Made by a program: the position numbers and the translations under genes
Shown: positions 27,257 through 37,682 of the stretch, piece after piece
Layout: each line of letters opens with the position of its first letter
Position numbering within the stretch: position 1 is the first letter of the stretch
Assembly: GCA_934446675.1 (NCBI GenBank)
Contig: CAKSEL010000003.1
Span: 172,533 to 236,532, forward strand
DNA length: 64,000 bases
Direction of reading: 5' to 3'
From: an uncultured Eubacteriales bacterium
GTDB lineage: Bacteria > Bacillota > Clostridia > Oscillospirales > CAG-382
The notes under the pieces: model-generated
Database searches by the model: none
Told to the model about the DNA's origin: nothing
What the model saw: the letters and a program-made list of their open reading frames with translations, nothing else

Positions 27257-27667
27257 TTATCCGGCGGTATCTTCGTTTCGGTACAGCACGAGCAGTTTTT
27301 TGCGGCAGACAAACACGGCAAAACTCATGAGAACCCAGATAAAATAAAACTTCGGGCATATCTGTCCCATTATATTTAACGGAAGATGAGAATAGTCCCA
27401 TACTTCAAGCCCTAAAATAATGTTGAAAATGCAGCCGAAAACAAATTCCACCGCCGTTATTATAAGTCCTCCGTAAAGGCTGCGCAGATATATCGGGAGA
27501 GGCATATATTTTCTGTCCGCAAGCACAAGCCATACAAGGCATATTCCTCCTGCAAGCAGCATTGACCAGTGTGTTCTTCCGCGCACAGCCGTTTCGCACA
27601 GCCCGTAGCCTGCCGAACCTATTGCAAATATGCCGGCAAAATGCGCGGCGTTTTTTACAAATCTCAT
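27257..27667 (-). CDS. Small membrane protein of the CmpB-like (PF06541) type
   Basis: A 136-residue protein with four hydrophobic segments. The stretch LEVWDYSHLPLNIMGQICPKFYFIW resembles the conserved core of putative ABC permeases in the ABC_trans_CmpB family; the family name is recalled, not searched. Family members are usually longer, so this may be a minimal version. It closes the spoIIP gene group. Its end overlaps a hairpin (CCGCCGGA with TCCGGCGG, about 27233-27268) between convergent genes. Confidence 0.6.
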   Translation of the reverse strand: MRFVKNAAHFAGIFAIGSAGYGLCETAVRGRTHWSMLLAGGICLVWLVLADRKYMPLPIYLRSLYGGLIITAVEFVFGCIFNIILGLEVWDYSHLPLNIMGQICPKFYFIWVLMSFAVFVCRKKLLVLYRNEDTAG

Positions 27668-27701
27668 TTTTTAAATTCCTTTTTATGCGTTTATCCTTTT
27701 T

Positions 27702-28046
27702 TCAGTCTGCCGACGCGCTTATAGCCGAGCCTGTTATGTTGAAAACAAGCCTTGCACTGTCGGCACAGACTCTGACGACCGAAAAGAAAGCCTGTTTAAG
27801 GGCGTAAAGACCGCCTTTTCCGAAAATGTTTTCGTTGAAGTCAATCAGGCGTTCCGAGATGTTTAAGGCGTTTGCGTCTATGACATATTCGTTGCCCATG
27901 ACCGTAAAGCTGCCGTTTTCAAGATCAAACGCCGCGCCGTCCTGTGTCTTGTCGTAGTCGGATATGAGTATGACCGACGCAATCACCGCAAGAGCAATTG
28001 CAAAGGCGCTGAAAAAGAGTGAAAAAGTGCCGAGTATTCTTTTCAT
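27702..28046 (-). CDS. Hypothetical protein with an N-terminal membrane anchor
   Basis: A 114-residue protein with one helix at about 5-28 and a soluble outside domain containing NGSFTVMGNEYVIDANALN. No known family is recognised. It lies 27 nt after spoIIP on the same strand and 34 nt before the CmpB-like gene, so it is probably co-transcribed with spoIIP and may be expressed in sporulation. Confidence 0.6.
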   Translation of the reverse strand: MKRILGTFSLFFSAFAIALAVIASVILISDYDKTQDGAAFDLENGSFTVMGNEYVIDANALNISERLIDFNENIFGKGGLYALKQAFFSVVRVCADSARLVFNITGSAISASAD

Positions 28047-28073
28047 TTTTGATGTTCCTTTTTATAATAGGTT

Positions 28074-29507
28074 TTAATCCGCGTTTTTGAGAATTTCAGA
28101 CGCAAATACCGTGCCGAAGGCTCTTACGGAACGCAGAGCCTCGTTGAGATTGTTTCCGCAGGTTCCGTCCTCAAGAAGAAGAAAGCCTGACGATAGCTGC
28201 TGGTTGAACGAAGGACTGCGCAGATTTGTCTGTCTGAAAAGTCCTGGATACATTTCCTCTGCCGCACTCTGAAGATTAAGCGCAAGACAGAGATTGTCCT
28301 GCCAGTCCGGGTGGTTTATGCCCGATTCGTTTGTGCCTACGACGAACATGAGCTGCGCGTACTTTTCGCCGCCTATGCTTATTGCGGGCTTGATTTTTGT
28401 GCTGCCGTCAATTATCGCGTCGCGGTGCAGGTCTATTACGAATTTTACCGACGGATATTTTTCGAGATATTCCTTTGCGCTTGAAAGAGAGGAGTTGTAC
28501 GCTTTTATAAAAGACTTCTCGTCGTGGCGCACCGTGCAGTGAACCGCGTTTATTCCGAAGTCCGAAAGCACATCGCACAGTTCATCTCCGACGCGGTTCA
28601 TGTTAAGGCTGTCGTCGGAGCTGCGCGTCGGTTCCGTCGAAAGATAGCTGTCGGAGTCGCTCATGGAATAACATTCTGTTGCGTGGGTGTGAAGAATGAG
28701 AACGAGAGGTTCCCCGGAAAGCGAAAGATCTTCAAATGCTTTGGGCGTTTGCTTTAAAAGAGCGGCGGTGTCGGGCGTAAAATCCGTCTGGTTTGTAAGA
28801 GAAGTTATTTGCTTTGCCGACATATTCCGTTCGGCAATTGGGTAGTAAATTTCGCCGTCGGAGCCGGTCTTTCCGCTGTCGGACGAGTCTGCCGCCTGTA
28901 CATCGGCTTTGCCGCCGTTCTGAAAAACAGCGCTGTCCTGTTCGTCCGTAATAAGACTGTCAGACGCTGCGGTAAAAGAGGAGTGTGCGCCGTCCGAGCC
29001 GTTTTCAGCCGCTTTTCCGGAGCCTTGCGAAAGAAATTTCGGCGTGTTTTCGGGGACGTATGTCTTTCCCGATATTTCAAAACTGCCGCCTGTTGTTTCA
29101 TATCCGCCCTCACAGGGATAAACAATGCCGCAAAGCTTTATTACTGCGTCGCATATCTCTTTCGGAGCGTAAATACCTGCGAAAGCAAGATATATTATGC
29201 CCGAACAAAGGCAGAAACATACTGCGAAGGAAATAAAAAGTCCTGCGGCGCTGCGTTTTGGCTGCGCGCTTTTCTTTATCTCGCGCAGCTTTCTTCTGAG
29301 CCTGAATTTCGATACTCTGACCGGAATATACGGCGTTATGTTCTCTTTATCGTACTCCGAAAAAACCGGAATTTCCTTTGTTTTGTCAAAACTGCGCAGA
29401 TCCTCGGGGGCGTTTATGCCGTTTGTTTTTTCGGCTGCGGCTGTGCCTGTCGAAAACGTAAATTTTGAACTCTGCGCGTTTTGTTGGTTTTTTCTGTTGT
29501 ATATCAT
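28074..29507 (-). CDS. spoIIP: Stage II sporulation protein P (SpoIIP), amidase/endopeptidase
   Basis: From the ATG at 29507 (site AGGTGGG) the protein has 477 residues. A membrane anchor near 105-130 and a Ser/Asp-rich linker precede the C-terminal SpoIIP domain. Conserved elements are LILHTHATECY, FVIDLHRDAI and FLLLEDGTCGNNLNEA, containing the His and Glu residues expected to bind zinc. SpoIIP works with SpoIID and SpoIIM to thin septal peptidoglycan and drive engulfment of the forespore. Its presence implies a spore-forming lineage. In Bacillus the gene pairs with gpr, which is not seen here. Confidence 0.93.
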   Translation of the reverse strand: MIYNRKNQQNAQSSKFTFSTGTAAAEKTNGINAPEDLRSFDKTKEIPVFSEYDKENITPYIPVRVSKFRLRRKLREIKKSAQPKRSAAGLFISFAVCFCLCSGIIYLAFAGIYAPKEICDAVIKLCGIVYPCEGGYETTGGSFEISGKTYVPENTPKFLSQGSGKAAENGSDGAHSSFTAASDSLITDEQDSAVFQNGGKADVQAADSSDSGKTGSDGEIYYPIAERNMSAKQITSLTNQTDFTPDTAALLKQTPKAFEDLSLSGEPLVLILHTHATECYSMSDSDSYLSTEPTRSSDDSLNMNRVGDELCDVLSDFGINAVHCTVRHDEKSFIKAYNSSLSSAKEYLEKYPSVKFVIDLHRDAIIDGSTKIKPAISIGGEKYAQLMFVVGTNESGINHPDWQDNLCLALNLQSAAEEMYPGLFRQTNLRSPSFNQQLSSGFLLLEDGTCGNNLNEALRSVRAFGTVFASEILKNAD

Positions 29508-29633
29508 GTCATGCCCACCTGCCTCATATAAGATTATGAGGAAAGGGGCGGATATAGAACGGCTGTGAGAATTGCAGTTTGTCTTTGTTCTTTTTTGCAA
29601 AAAAGTATGTCTGAGGAAAATCCGAATATGCTG

Positions 29634-29662
29634 TTGACAAAATACGGCGTTTGGAGTATTAT
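29634..29662 (+). promoter_or_regulatory. Promoter of the serine hydrolase gene
   Basis: TTGACA (29634-29639), 17-nt spacer and TATTAT (29657-29662). The start codon must lie downstream, which excludes the TTG at 29651. Confidence 0.85.
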
Positions 29663-29695
29663 TTAGAAAAAATTGACAAAAGCGAGGAAATTTAC

Positions 29696-30796
29696 GTGTT
29701 TGAAAAGCTTACCGAAACCATGGACGGTTTTATAGAAAACCTCGGCATACCGTTTTATGACTGCATTGTAATGAAAGACGGAAAATGCGTGTACAGACAC
29801 TCGAACGGCTGTACCGACACCGACAAAAAAACTCCCGTAACCGGAAAAGAGCTTTACGATATATATTCCTGCTCAAAGCTTATAACCTGTACCGCGGCAT
29901 TGCAGCTTTATGAAAGAGGAAAATTCGGTCTTGACGACTATCTTTATCTCTATATGCCGGAATTTGAAAACATGACGGTAAAAGACGAAAACGGCAATGT
30001 TCGTCCGGCGCAGAATAAAATAACGGTACGCGAGCTTTTTACAATGACTGCCGGGTTCGGATATGATGTCGGTTCTCCTATGTTAAGACAGTGTTTAAAG
30101 GATACGGACGGAGAGTGCCCGACGCTTACGGTTATGGAATATCTTGCAAAGGAGCCGCTTTTGTTTGAACCGGGATACCGCTGGAATTACAGCCTGTGCC
30201 ACGACGTTCTTGCGGCGCTTGTTGAGAAAATCTCCGGAATGACGTTCGGCGAATATGTAAAAAAGAATATTTTTGACGTCTGCGATATGGAAAACTCGTC
30301 GTTTTTGATTGATGAAAGCAATGCCGAAAGGCTTGTCTGCCATTACAGCTACAATAACCGGACGGGAAAAGTGGAGAAATGCCCGAAAAACGTGCATTTC
30401 AGAATAGGCACAAAATATGAGAGCGGCGGCGCGGGCTGCGTTTCGTGCGTTGACGATTACATTAAATTTCTCGAGGCGCTGCGCACATATAAACTTCTCA
30501 AAAAAGAGACCGTTGATCTGCTCTCGACAAATCAGATGACAAAAGAGCAGATGGATATGCCGTCTTATTGGGTCGGGCTCAAACGCGGATACGGACTCGG
30601 TCAGCAGTGTCCTACAAAAACAAATAAAAGACCGGATTTCGGCTGGGGAGGCGCAGCCGGCTCGCATTACTTTGTAGATTGCCGCGACGGAATTACCGCG
30701 TTTTTCGCAACTCAGGTTTTAGGGTACGATAAACTGCAGAGCGCAAGAAGCGCCGTTACCGATATTGTGCTTGAGGCTTTCGGAGTTGAGTATTGA
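29696..30796 (+). CDS. Beta-lactamase-family serine hydrolase (class C/EstB-like)
   Basis: The GTG at 29696 with GAGG 8 nt upstream gives 366 residues. The serine nucleophile is S58 in SCSK with K61, the tyrosine is Y163 in NYS, and a late Gly-rich stretch (FGWGGAAGSH) matches the third family box (HxG/KTG position). There is no signal peptide, so it is more likely an intracellular esterase or peptidase than an antibiotic-degrading beta-lactamase. It has its own promoter and terminator and is therefore a single-gene unit. Confidence 0.85.
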   Translation: MFEKLTETMDGFIENLGIPFYDCIVMKDGKCVYRHSNGCTDTDKKTPVTGKELYDIYSCSKLITCTAALQLYERGKFGLDDYLYLYMPEFENMTVKDENGNVRPAQNKITVRELFTMTAGFGYDVGSPMLRQCLKDTDGECPTLTVMEYLAKEPLLFEPGYRWNYSLCHDVLAALVEKISGMTFGEYVKKNIFDVCDMENSSFLIDESNAERLVCHYSYNNRTGKVEKCPKNVHFRIGTKYESGGAGCVSCVDDYIKFLEALRTYKLLKKETVDLLSTNQMTKEQMDMPSYWVGLKRGYGLGQQCPTKTNKRPDFGWGGAAGSHYFVDCRDGITAFFATQVLGYDKLQSARSAVTDIVLEAFGVEY

Positions 30797-30802
30797 TAAA
30801 TA

Positions 30803-30829
30803 AAAAGAAGCGGCGTAAAGCCGCTTTTT
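30803..30829. terminator. Bidirectional terminator between convergent genes
   Basis: AAGCGGC (30808-30814) and GCCGCTT (30820-30826) pair over a 5-nt loop, flanked by A-run and T-run. It can serve the hydrolase gene and, from the other side, endoA. Confidence 0.85.
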
Positions 30830-30832
30830 GCT

Positions 30833-31219
30833 TTAGCCTATGAACTCCTGACGTACGGGCGCCGGATCTTCAAGACCGAAACTTACCGTTATGGCGTCGT
30901 TGACTTGTCCCATGACGTCCTCGTCGAGATGTCCCATTTTTTCCTTGAGCCGTTTTTTGTCAAGAGTCCGTATCTGTTCAAGAAGTATTACCGAATCTCT
31001 CGCAAGTCCGTACTTGTCTGCATACACTTCAATGTGGGTAGGAAGCTTGCTTTTGCCGATGCGGCTGGTTATGGCAGCCGCGATCACCGTAGGGCTGTAC
31101 TTGTTGCCTATGTCGTTCTGAACTATGAGAACGGGACGTATGCCGCCCTGTTCAGAGCCTATTACAGGACTTAGATCCGCGTAATAAATGTCTCCTCTTC
31201 TGATGTTCACTTTGTTCAC
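30833..31219 (-). CDS. ndoA: EndoA/MazF-type mRNA interferase without visible antitoxin
   Basis: A 128-residue PemK/MazF-fold toxin with the family start [30 protein letters not shown] and the later [15 protein letters not shown] segment. Relatives in Bacillus (EndoA, also called NdoA) cleave mRNA at UACAU. They are held inactive by EndoAI, encoded just upstream. Here the 270 nt upstream contain no frame with a ribosome site resembling a ribbon-helix-helix antitoxin. It is either a solitary interferase or its partner lies elsewhere. The start is uncertain by a few codons. Confidence 0.88.
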   Translation of the reverse strand: MNKVNIRRGDIYYADLSPVIGSEQGGIRPVLIVQNDIGNKYSPTVIAAAITSRIGKSKLPTHIEVYADKYGLARDSVILLEQIRTLDKKRLKEKMGHLDEDVMGQVNDAITVSFGLEDPAPVRQEFIG

Positions 31220-31493
31220 GCTCCGTGTTTTTATGTCGTTGGTTTGTTTTTACTTCCACGGCATTATTTTTTACCGGATTGCGGCGCGTTATTCCGCAGT
31301 GAAAATATATTTTTGCGATTTTTTTCAAAGCACCGGTTTGAGCCGCTCTTTTTTCGGACTGAAATGCGCGCCGTACTGTTATAATATTCCGTCAAAATGT
31401 ATGCTGTGAGCAGGCGCGGACGTGGATTTGTTGCCCAAGTATGAATTTTTCGGTAATATTGACAAACACTAAAGTAATTTTTTGTGAATTCTA

Positions 31494-31522
31494 TTGACAA
31501 AGGTATTTGTGTGTGGTAACAT
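31494..31522 (+). promoter_or_regulatory. Promoter of the ilv operon
   Basis: TTGACA (31494-31499), 17-nt spacer and TAACAT (31517-31522). The transcript should begin near 31529, ahead of the T-box leader. Confidence 0.82.
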
Positions 31523-31529
31523 ACGCTTA

Positions 31530-31868
31530 AACCAATAATCAATTTGCGATGAAGGGAATAAAGCAGCGCAGACAGTATGTCTGCAGAGAAACGGCGGTCG
31601 GTGAAAAGCCGTTGCATACGCGCTGCCTCGTCAACCCCGAGCTATCTGTCCGAAGGCTTTTGTCTTTTGTGCTTTCCGTAAGTGCAGGAAGGCGCGTTTA
31701 TCAAAAAGAGCTGTGTAGATACAGACGGAGAGTCACCGTTATATGACAAACCCGGTTGTCGGATCGGGTGAGCGGCCGTTCGGTAATACGTTCGGCAAAA
31801 AGAGTGGTACCGCAGAGAATTTTTCAGTCTTTGTCTCTATTGTTTTGAGAGATGAGGGCTGTTTTTTT
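31530..31868 (+). promoter_or_regulatory. T-box leader of the ilv operon
   Basis: A leader of about 390 nt precedes ilvB. The conserved T-box AGAGTGGTACCGC is at 31801-31813. A stem I-like region at 31561-31650 contains CTGCAGAGA and GGTGAAAAGCC elements of the distal loop, and GCAGCGC/GCGCTGC forms a helix. T-boxes bind uncharged tRNA: the specifier triplet reads its anticodon and the tRNA end stabilises antitermination. I could not fix the specifier by eye; CTC (Leu) or GTC (Val) in the stretch after GCGCTGC are candidates. The ilv genes make a branched-chain tRNA the natural ligand. Confidence 0.85.
31826..31868 (+). terminator. T-box-controlled terminator before ilvB
   Basis: Positions 31826-31838 and 31848-31860 form a 13-bp stem including G-U pairs, followed by GTTTTTTT. 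The 5' arm follows the T-box closely, as required for a switch between antiterminator and terminator. Confidence 0.85.
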
Positions 31869-31916
31869 ATACCCTCTCGGTTGTTTTTGAAAATTTACGG
31901 AGGTGCAATACATATT

Positions 31917-33578
31917 ATGATGCTGACAGGCGCGGAAATAGTTACACGCGTTCTCATGGAACAGGGAGTAGACACGGTTTTCGGCTATCCCGGAGGAACT
32001 GCGCTCAACGTCTACGACGCACTGTATAAGTGCAGCGACAAAATCAAACATTATCTTACTGCGCACGAACAGGGTGCGGCTCACGCAGCCGACGGATACG
32101 CAAGACTTACCGGAAAGACCGGAGTTGTGTTCTCGACAAGCGGTCCCGGCGCTACAAACCTCGTAACCGGAATTGCAACGGCTTATATGGACAGCGTTCC
32201 GATGGTTGCCATAACCTGCAATGTCCCGACGCCGCTTATAGGCTGCGATACCTTCCAGGAGGTCTACATTGCCGGAATTACGCTTTCCATTACAAAGCAT
32301 AATTTCACGGTTCAGAGCGTGGACGAGCTTGCAAATACTTTAAGACGTGCCTTTGAGATTGCGCAGTCGGGAAGATGCGGCCCCGTGCTTGTCGATATAC
32401 CCAAAGACATTACCGCGGCGACTGCGGAGTATACCCCGAAACCTGCGGCAAAGAAAATTATACCTCCCACGAGATACGCCGACTGGGACGCCATTGCGGA
32501 CGTCATAAACGCGGCAAAACAGCCGTTTATCTATTTCGGAGGCGGCGTAAGACTGTCTGACGCGGGCGCGGAACTTCGCGAGCTTATAAATAAAGCCGAT
32601 ATTCCCGCGGCATATACGCTTATGGCAGCCGGAGTCCTCGGTTACGGCGAGAAAAACAACCTCGGTCTTATAGGCATGCACGGCTGCTTTGCGGCAAACA
32701 GCGCGGCTCATTCTTCCGATGTGCTCTTGGCTATCGGAACGCGTTTCAGCGACAGAGTTGCACTCAATACCTCAAAATTTGCAAGCCATGCAAAGATCAT
32801 ACATATAGATATTGACGCAAGCGAGATAAACAAGAACGTTGCCGTCGATTACAGCATTATCGGCGACGTAAAGGATGTTTTAAAGACTCTGCTTCCGAAA
32901 ATAAAAAAGACTACCCATGACGAGTGGCAGACCACTATTTCCGAGTGGAAAGCAAGAGATTACGTCCCCGAGGACAGCAAGACCGTCCTTAAACCGCATT
33001 GGATAATGAATACCATATGCGACCTTGCCGGAGACGACGCCGTATATGTAACAGACGTCGGACAGCATCAGATGTGGGCGGCTCAGTATATACGCCACGT
33101 AAAGCCGAGAAGCTTTCTCACAAGCGGAGGCCTTGGAACAATGGGATACGGTTACGGCGCGGCACTCGGCGCGTGCGTTGCGTGCGATAAGCAGAGACCT
33201 GTCGTGCATATAACCGGCGACGGCTCGTTCCACATGAATATGAATGAAGCCTGTACCGCAGTTTCCTATGACATTCCGGTAATTACGGTAATATTCAACA
33301 ATAACGCTCTCGGTATGGTGCGTCAGTGGCAGGCGGCGTTCTACGAAAACAGATTTTCTCAGAGCGAACCCGGCAGAGTTACAAACTACGCAAAGGTTGC
33401 CGAAGGTTTCGGACTTACGGGATTCAAATGCACAACGCCCGATGAGTTTGAAGAGGCTTTCAAAAAGGCGCTGAAACTCAAAAAGCCAGTGTGGATAGAA
33501 TGCGTTATAGATAAGGACGAGAGAGTTCTTCCCATGATACCGTCGGGCGGCACGGTCAAGGACACCATTATAGGTTAA
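31917..33578 (+). CDS. ilvB: Acetolactate synthase large subunit IlvB
   Basis: A thiamine-diphosphate enzyme of 553 residues that makes 2-acetolactate or 2-aceto-2-hydroxybutyrate, the first common step of valine, leucine and isoleucine synthesis. The ATG at 31917 has GGAGGTG 11 nt upstream; an open frame reaching back to 31743 runs through the T-box terminator and is rejected. The activating glutamate is E51 (TAHEQGA). The GDGSFHMNMNE stretch binds Mg-ThDP near residue 435. The C-terminal lid is present. The regulatory subunit follows 33 nt later. Confidence 0.96.
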   Translation: MMLTGAEIVTRVLMEQGVDTVFGYPGGTALNVYDALYKCSDKIKHYLTAHEQGAAHAADGYARLTGKTGVVFSTSGPGATNLVTGIATAYMDSVPMVAITCNVPTPLIGCDTFQEVYIAGITLSITKHNFTVQSVDELANTLRRAFEIAQSGRCGPVLVDIPKDITAATAEYTPKPAAKKIIPPTRYADWDAIADVINAAKQPFIYFGGGVRLSDAGAELRELINKADIPAAYTLMAAGVLGYGEKNNLGLIGMHGCFAANSAAHSSDVLLAIGTRFSDRVALNTSKFASHAKIIHIDIDASEINKNVAVDYSIIGDVKDVLKTLLPKIKKTTHDEWQTTISEWKARDYVPEDSKTVLKPHWIMNTICDLAGDDAVYVTDVGQHQMWAAQYIRHVKPRSFLTSGGLGTMGYGYGAALGACVACDKQRPVVHITGDGSFHMNMNEACTAVSYDIPVITVIFNNNALGMVRQWQAAFYENRFSQSEPGRVTNYAKVAEGFGLTGFKCTTPDEFEEAFKKALKLKKPVWIECVIDKDERVLPMIPSGGTVKDTIIG

Positions 33579-33611
33579 TGACTTTGCGCGGAAAGGATAG
33601 TAATTAAAGAC

Positions 33612-34121
33612 ATGGATAAACAATATCTTATATTGCTTGTTGAAAACAACGCCGGAGTTCTTGCAAGAGTTTCATCGCTTTTCTGCCAGAGAGGTTTCAA
33701 TATAGACAGCCTTAACGTTTCGGCGACAAACGATCCGAAAATATCTCGTATTACCATAGTAACCCACGGCGACGACAGAAAGTTCAGACAGATAATCCGT
33801 CAGACGGATAAGCTCATAGAGTCAAAGATGATATTCTCTGTCGAACCGTCGTTCAGTCTGTTAAGAGAGCTTTTGCTGCTCAAGCTTGAAGTTGACGACG
33901 ACAGCAGAATAAAGGACGCCGAGAGTCTCGCGATAAAGCACGGCGCAAAGATAATCGACCGTTCCGTTGGAACTATCGTACTTGAGTTTACCGGAACGCC
34001 GGAGGAAATAGACGATATGCTTGACGACGCAAAGCGTTTCAAAATTGCCGAAATGTGCCGTACAGGCGTTACTGCTCTCGAAAAAGGCAAAGTATCTTAT
34101 TCAATAGACCAAAACAATTAA
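33612..34121 (+). CDS. ilvN: Acetolactate synthase small regulatory subunit IlvN
   Basis: A 169-residue subunit. The N-terminal ACT domain (1-75) begins YLILLVENNAGVLARVSSLF, containing the glycine and asparagine that bind inhibitory valine. The C-terminal domain activates IlvB. The length equals the usual single-ACT form. It sits between ilvB and ilvC in the operon, preceded by GGAAAGGA. Confidence 0.95.
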   Translation: MDKQYLILLVENNAGVLARVSSLFCQRGFNIDSLNVSATNDPKISRITIVTHGDDRKFRQIIRQTDKLIESKMIFSVEPSFSLLRELLLLKLEVDDDSRIKDAESLAIKHGAKIIDRSVGTIVLEFTGTPEEIDDMLDDAKRFKIAEMCRTGVTALEKGKVSYSIDQNN

Positions 34122-34141
34122 ATTATTATATAAAGGAGTAA

Positions 34142-35158
<1,017 letters not shown>

Positions 35159-35180
35159 AAACATCGTAAAACAGTTTATC

Positions 35181-35219
35181 AGCCGCCCGGAAGTAAATAT
35201 ATTTTTGGGCGGTTCTTTT
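35181..35219 (+). terminator. Terminator between ilvC and ilvD
   Basis: AGCCGCCC and GGGCGGTT pair across an AT-rich loop and are followed by CTTTTT. It would reduce, but not necessarily abolish, read-through into ilvD. I see no strong second promoter. Confidence 0.75.
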
Positions 35220-35259
35220 TACACAATTATACCGCTTAATTTGAAAGGACATAAATATT

Positions 35260-36927
35260 ATGCGCAGCGATAACGTAAAAAAAGGCGCCGAAAGAGCGCC
35301 CAACAGAAGCTTATTCTATGCAATGGGCTATACCGAAGAAGAACTTGAACGTCCGCTTATCGGAGTAGTCAGCGCACACAGCGAGATTGTTCCGGGACAT
35401 ATTCATCTCGATAAAATTGCCGAAGCTGTAAAGGCAGGCGTAAGAATGGCGGGCGGAACTCCCGTGCTTATACCGTCCATCGGCGTCTGCGACGGCATTG
35501 CAATGGGACACGTCGGCATGAAATACTCGCTTGCAAGCAGAGAGCTTATCGCGGACAGCGTTGAAACCATGACAATGGCTCATCAGCTCGACGGACTTGT
35601 GCTTGTGCCAAACTGCGACAAAATAGTGCCCGGCATGGTAATGGCTGCCGTAAGACTTGATATTCCGGCTGTCGTTTGCAGCGGCGGTCCCATGCTTCCC
35701 GGTACATATGACGGACAGGAGGTCAGCCTTTCAAAGCTGTTCGAGGCTGTCGGCGCATACAAGGCAGGCATCATAGATGAAAATAAGCTTCACGAATGTG
35801 AAACCGGAGCTTGTCCCGGCTGCGGAAGCTGCGCCGGAATGTATACCGCAAACAGCATGAACTGCCTGTGCGAGGCTATCGGTATAGCTCTTCCCGGAAA
35901 CGGAACCGTCGCAGCCGTAAGCAATAAGCGTATAATGCTTGCAAAGCACGCAGGTATGGCGATTATGGATATGGTAAACAAGGGCATTACCGCGCGTCAG
36001 ATAATTAATAAGAAGTCGCTGCTCAACGCGCTTGCCTGTGACATGGCGCTCGGCTGCAGCTCAAACAGCGTTCTTCATCTGCTTGCCATTGCAAATGAGG
36101 CAGGCGTCGACTTTGATCTTAAACTCTTTAACGAAACCAGCGAAAAGGTCCCGAATCTGTGCCATCTTGCACCTGCCGGTGCCACACATATAACAGATCT
36201 TGACGCGGCAGGCGGAATCCCTGCGGTTCAGGCAGAGCTTATAAAGGGCGGACTTATAGATCCGTCTGCTCTTACGGTTACGGGAAAGACGGTAGGCGAA
36301 AACGTAAAGGGCGCATATATAAAGAATACCGATAATATCCGTCCGCTTGACAATCCGTACAGCAAGACCGGAGGAATACAGATACTCTGGGGAAATCTTG
36401 CGCCGGACGGCTGCGTTGTAAAGAGAAGCGCCGTTGCACCCGAAATGTTAAAGCATACCGGACGCGCACGCGTGTTCAACAGCGAGGACGAGGCAATAGA
36501 CGCAATATATAACGGAAAGATAGTTGACGGCGACGTTGTCGTTATACGTTACGAAGGTCCTGTCGGAGGTCCCGGAATGAGAGAAATGCTCAATCCCACA
36601 AGCGCGCTTGCAGGCATGAAACTTGACAAGACGGTAGCGCTCATCACCGACGGACGTTTTTCGGGAGCAAGCCGCGGCGCGTCAATAGGTCATGTTTGTC
36701 CCGAAGCCGCAAACGGCGGTCCTATCGGTCTTGTAAAAGAGGGCGATATGATTGAGATTGACATTCCGAATGCGTCGATAAACGTTCTTGTTTCGGAAGA
36801 TGAACTTGCAAAGAGAAAAGCGGAGTACGTAAAGCCCGAACCTAACATAAAGACAGGCTGGCTTGCGAGATATTCTAAGCTTGTATCGGGTGCAGACCGC
36901 GGTGCGGTTATGAAAAATCAGTTCTGA
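35260..36927 (+). CDS. ilvD: Dihydroxy-acid dehydratase IlvD
   Basis: A 555-residue iron-sulfur dehydratase converting dihydroxy acids to the keto acids that are transaminated to valine and isoleucine. Cluster cysteines are visible in the NCDK motif and in [20 protein letters not shown] (about 187-206). The C-terminal half has the [10 protein letters not shown] motif. The length fits the family. With ilvBNC it completes the shared pathway; the transaminase and leu genes are not in this window. Confidence 0.96.
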   Translation: MRSDNVKKGAERAPNRSLFYAMGYTEEELERPLIGVVSAHSEIVPGHIHLDKIAEAVKAGVRMAGGTPVLIPSIGVCDGIAMGHVGMKYSLASRELIADSVETMTMAHQLDGLVLVPNCDKIVPGMVMAAVRLDIPAVVCSGGPMLPGTYDGQEVSLSKLFEAVGAYKAGIIDENKLHECETGACPGCGSCAGMYTANSMNCLCEAIGIALPGNGTVAAVSNKRIMLAKHAGMAIMDMVNKGITARQIINKKSLLNALACDMALGCSSNSVLHLLAIANEAGVDFDLKLFNETSEKVPNLCHLAPAGATHITDLDAAGGIPAVQAELIKGGLIDPSALTVTGKTVGENVKGAYIKNTDNIRPLDNPYSKTGGIQILWGNLAPDGCVVKRSAVAPEMLKHTGRARVFNSEDEAIDAIYNGKIVDGDVVVIRYEGPVGGPGMREMLNPTSALAGMKLDKTVALITDGRFSGASRGASIGHVCPEAANGGPIGLVKEGDMIEIDIPNASINVLVSEDELAKRKAEYVKPEPNIKTGWLARYSKLVSGADRGAVMKNQF

Positions 36928-36952
36928 GAATAAATAACGGGAGTTTTGCACC

Positions 36953-37321
36953 ATGGCTTATGTGTATATGCTGCTTTGCGAAGGTAATACGCTGTATACC
37001 GGCATTGCGGCTGATGTAAAAAAGCGTATTTCCGCGCATATAAACAGGTCGGGCGCAAAATATACCAAAAGCCACGCCGCACTTAGGCTTGAGGCGCTGT
37101 GGGAAACGCAGAATCTCGGCGGTGCGGCAAAGCTCGAGTACAGAATAAAGCGCCTTGATAAGCAAAAAAAGCTTGAGCTTGTAAAATCGCCGCAATCGGT
37201 GAGCCAATTGTTTCCGGAGCTTAGCGAAACAGGCTTTGAGGCAAAAGAATCTTTTGAAATAACCGAAATTAACCGCGCATTGTTTTGCGGAGAAAGCGAG
37301 AGACATAATGGCAAAGCTTGA
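36953..37321 (+). CDS. GIY-YIG nuclease-domain protein (YhbQ/UPF0213-like)
   Basis: A 122-residue protein with a single URI-type GIY-YIG domain: YVYML (3-7) and YTGIA form the two strands, and the catalytic Arg and Glu positions appear filled. Small family members of this kind are thought to act on nucleic acids but lack a firmly established role. It begins 26 nt after ilvD with GGGAG upstream, and overlaps the next gene by 14 nt. Confidence 0.85.
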   Translation: MAYVYMLLCEGNTLYTGIAADVKKRISAHINRSGAKYTKSHAALRLEALWETQNLGGAAKLEYRIKRLDKQKKLELVKSPQSVSQLFPELSETGFEAKESFEITEINRALFCGESERHNGKA

Positions 37322-37631
37322 AACGACAATAAACGGCAGTTTCAGTGAGATACTGCGTAAAATAGAAAACGGAATCCTCGGCGGCAGCATTTCGGCAAGC
37401 CTTGAAGATTCCAGCGATTTTTATATTGACGGCGCAAGGTGCAGCGTCAGGGTATTTGAGCGGTACAGCTATCTCGGAAAGAACCGCGTCAGCATGAATG
37501 TAACGCTTTTCGGAAACGACGGAAAGGTGTATCTTTCCGCAATAACCTCCGGCGGCAGCCAAGCCGTGTTTTTCAAGATCAATACCTTCGGCGAAGAGGC
37601 GTTTCTCGATAAGCTTCGGGAAATTCTGTGA
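37308..37631 (+). CDS. Small conserved protein (DUF6054-like)
   Basis: A 107-residue soluble protein with a beta-rich core (GSISASLEDSSDFYIDGARCSVRVFERYSYLGKNRVSMNV begins near 26 in short conserved blocks). It resembles a small Firmicutes family that I recall as DUF6054; function unknown. Its ATG lies inside the GIY-YIG gene, so the two are coupled. The type I toxin-like cassette begins 20 nt downstream. Confidence 0.55.
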   Translation: MAKLETTINGSFSEILRKIENGILGGSISASLEDSSDFYIDGARCSVRVFERYSYLGKNRVSMNVTLFGNDGKVYLSAITSGGSQAVFFKINTFGEEAFLDKLREIL

Positions 37632-37650
37632 CGGCGCGCCGCAAGAGCAT

Positions 37651-37679
37651 TTGACAAATATATAAACATAGTATATAAT
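37651..37679 (+). promoter_or_regulatory. Perfect promoter of small-peptide cassette copy 1
   Basis: TTGACA (37651-37656), 17-nt spacer, TATAAT (37674-37679): an exact consensus driving the peptide gene. Its mirror image bounds the other end of the cassette. Confidence 0.92.
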
Positions 37680-37682
37680 TAA

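Noticed and set aside
31743..31916. Upstream extension of ilvB
   Set aside because: The in-frame extension runs through the T-box and its terminator; GGAGGTG before 31917 marks the true start.
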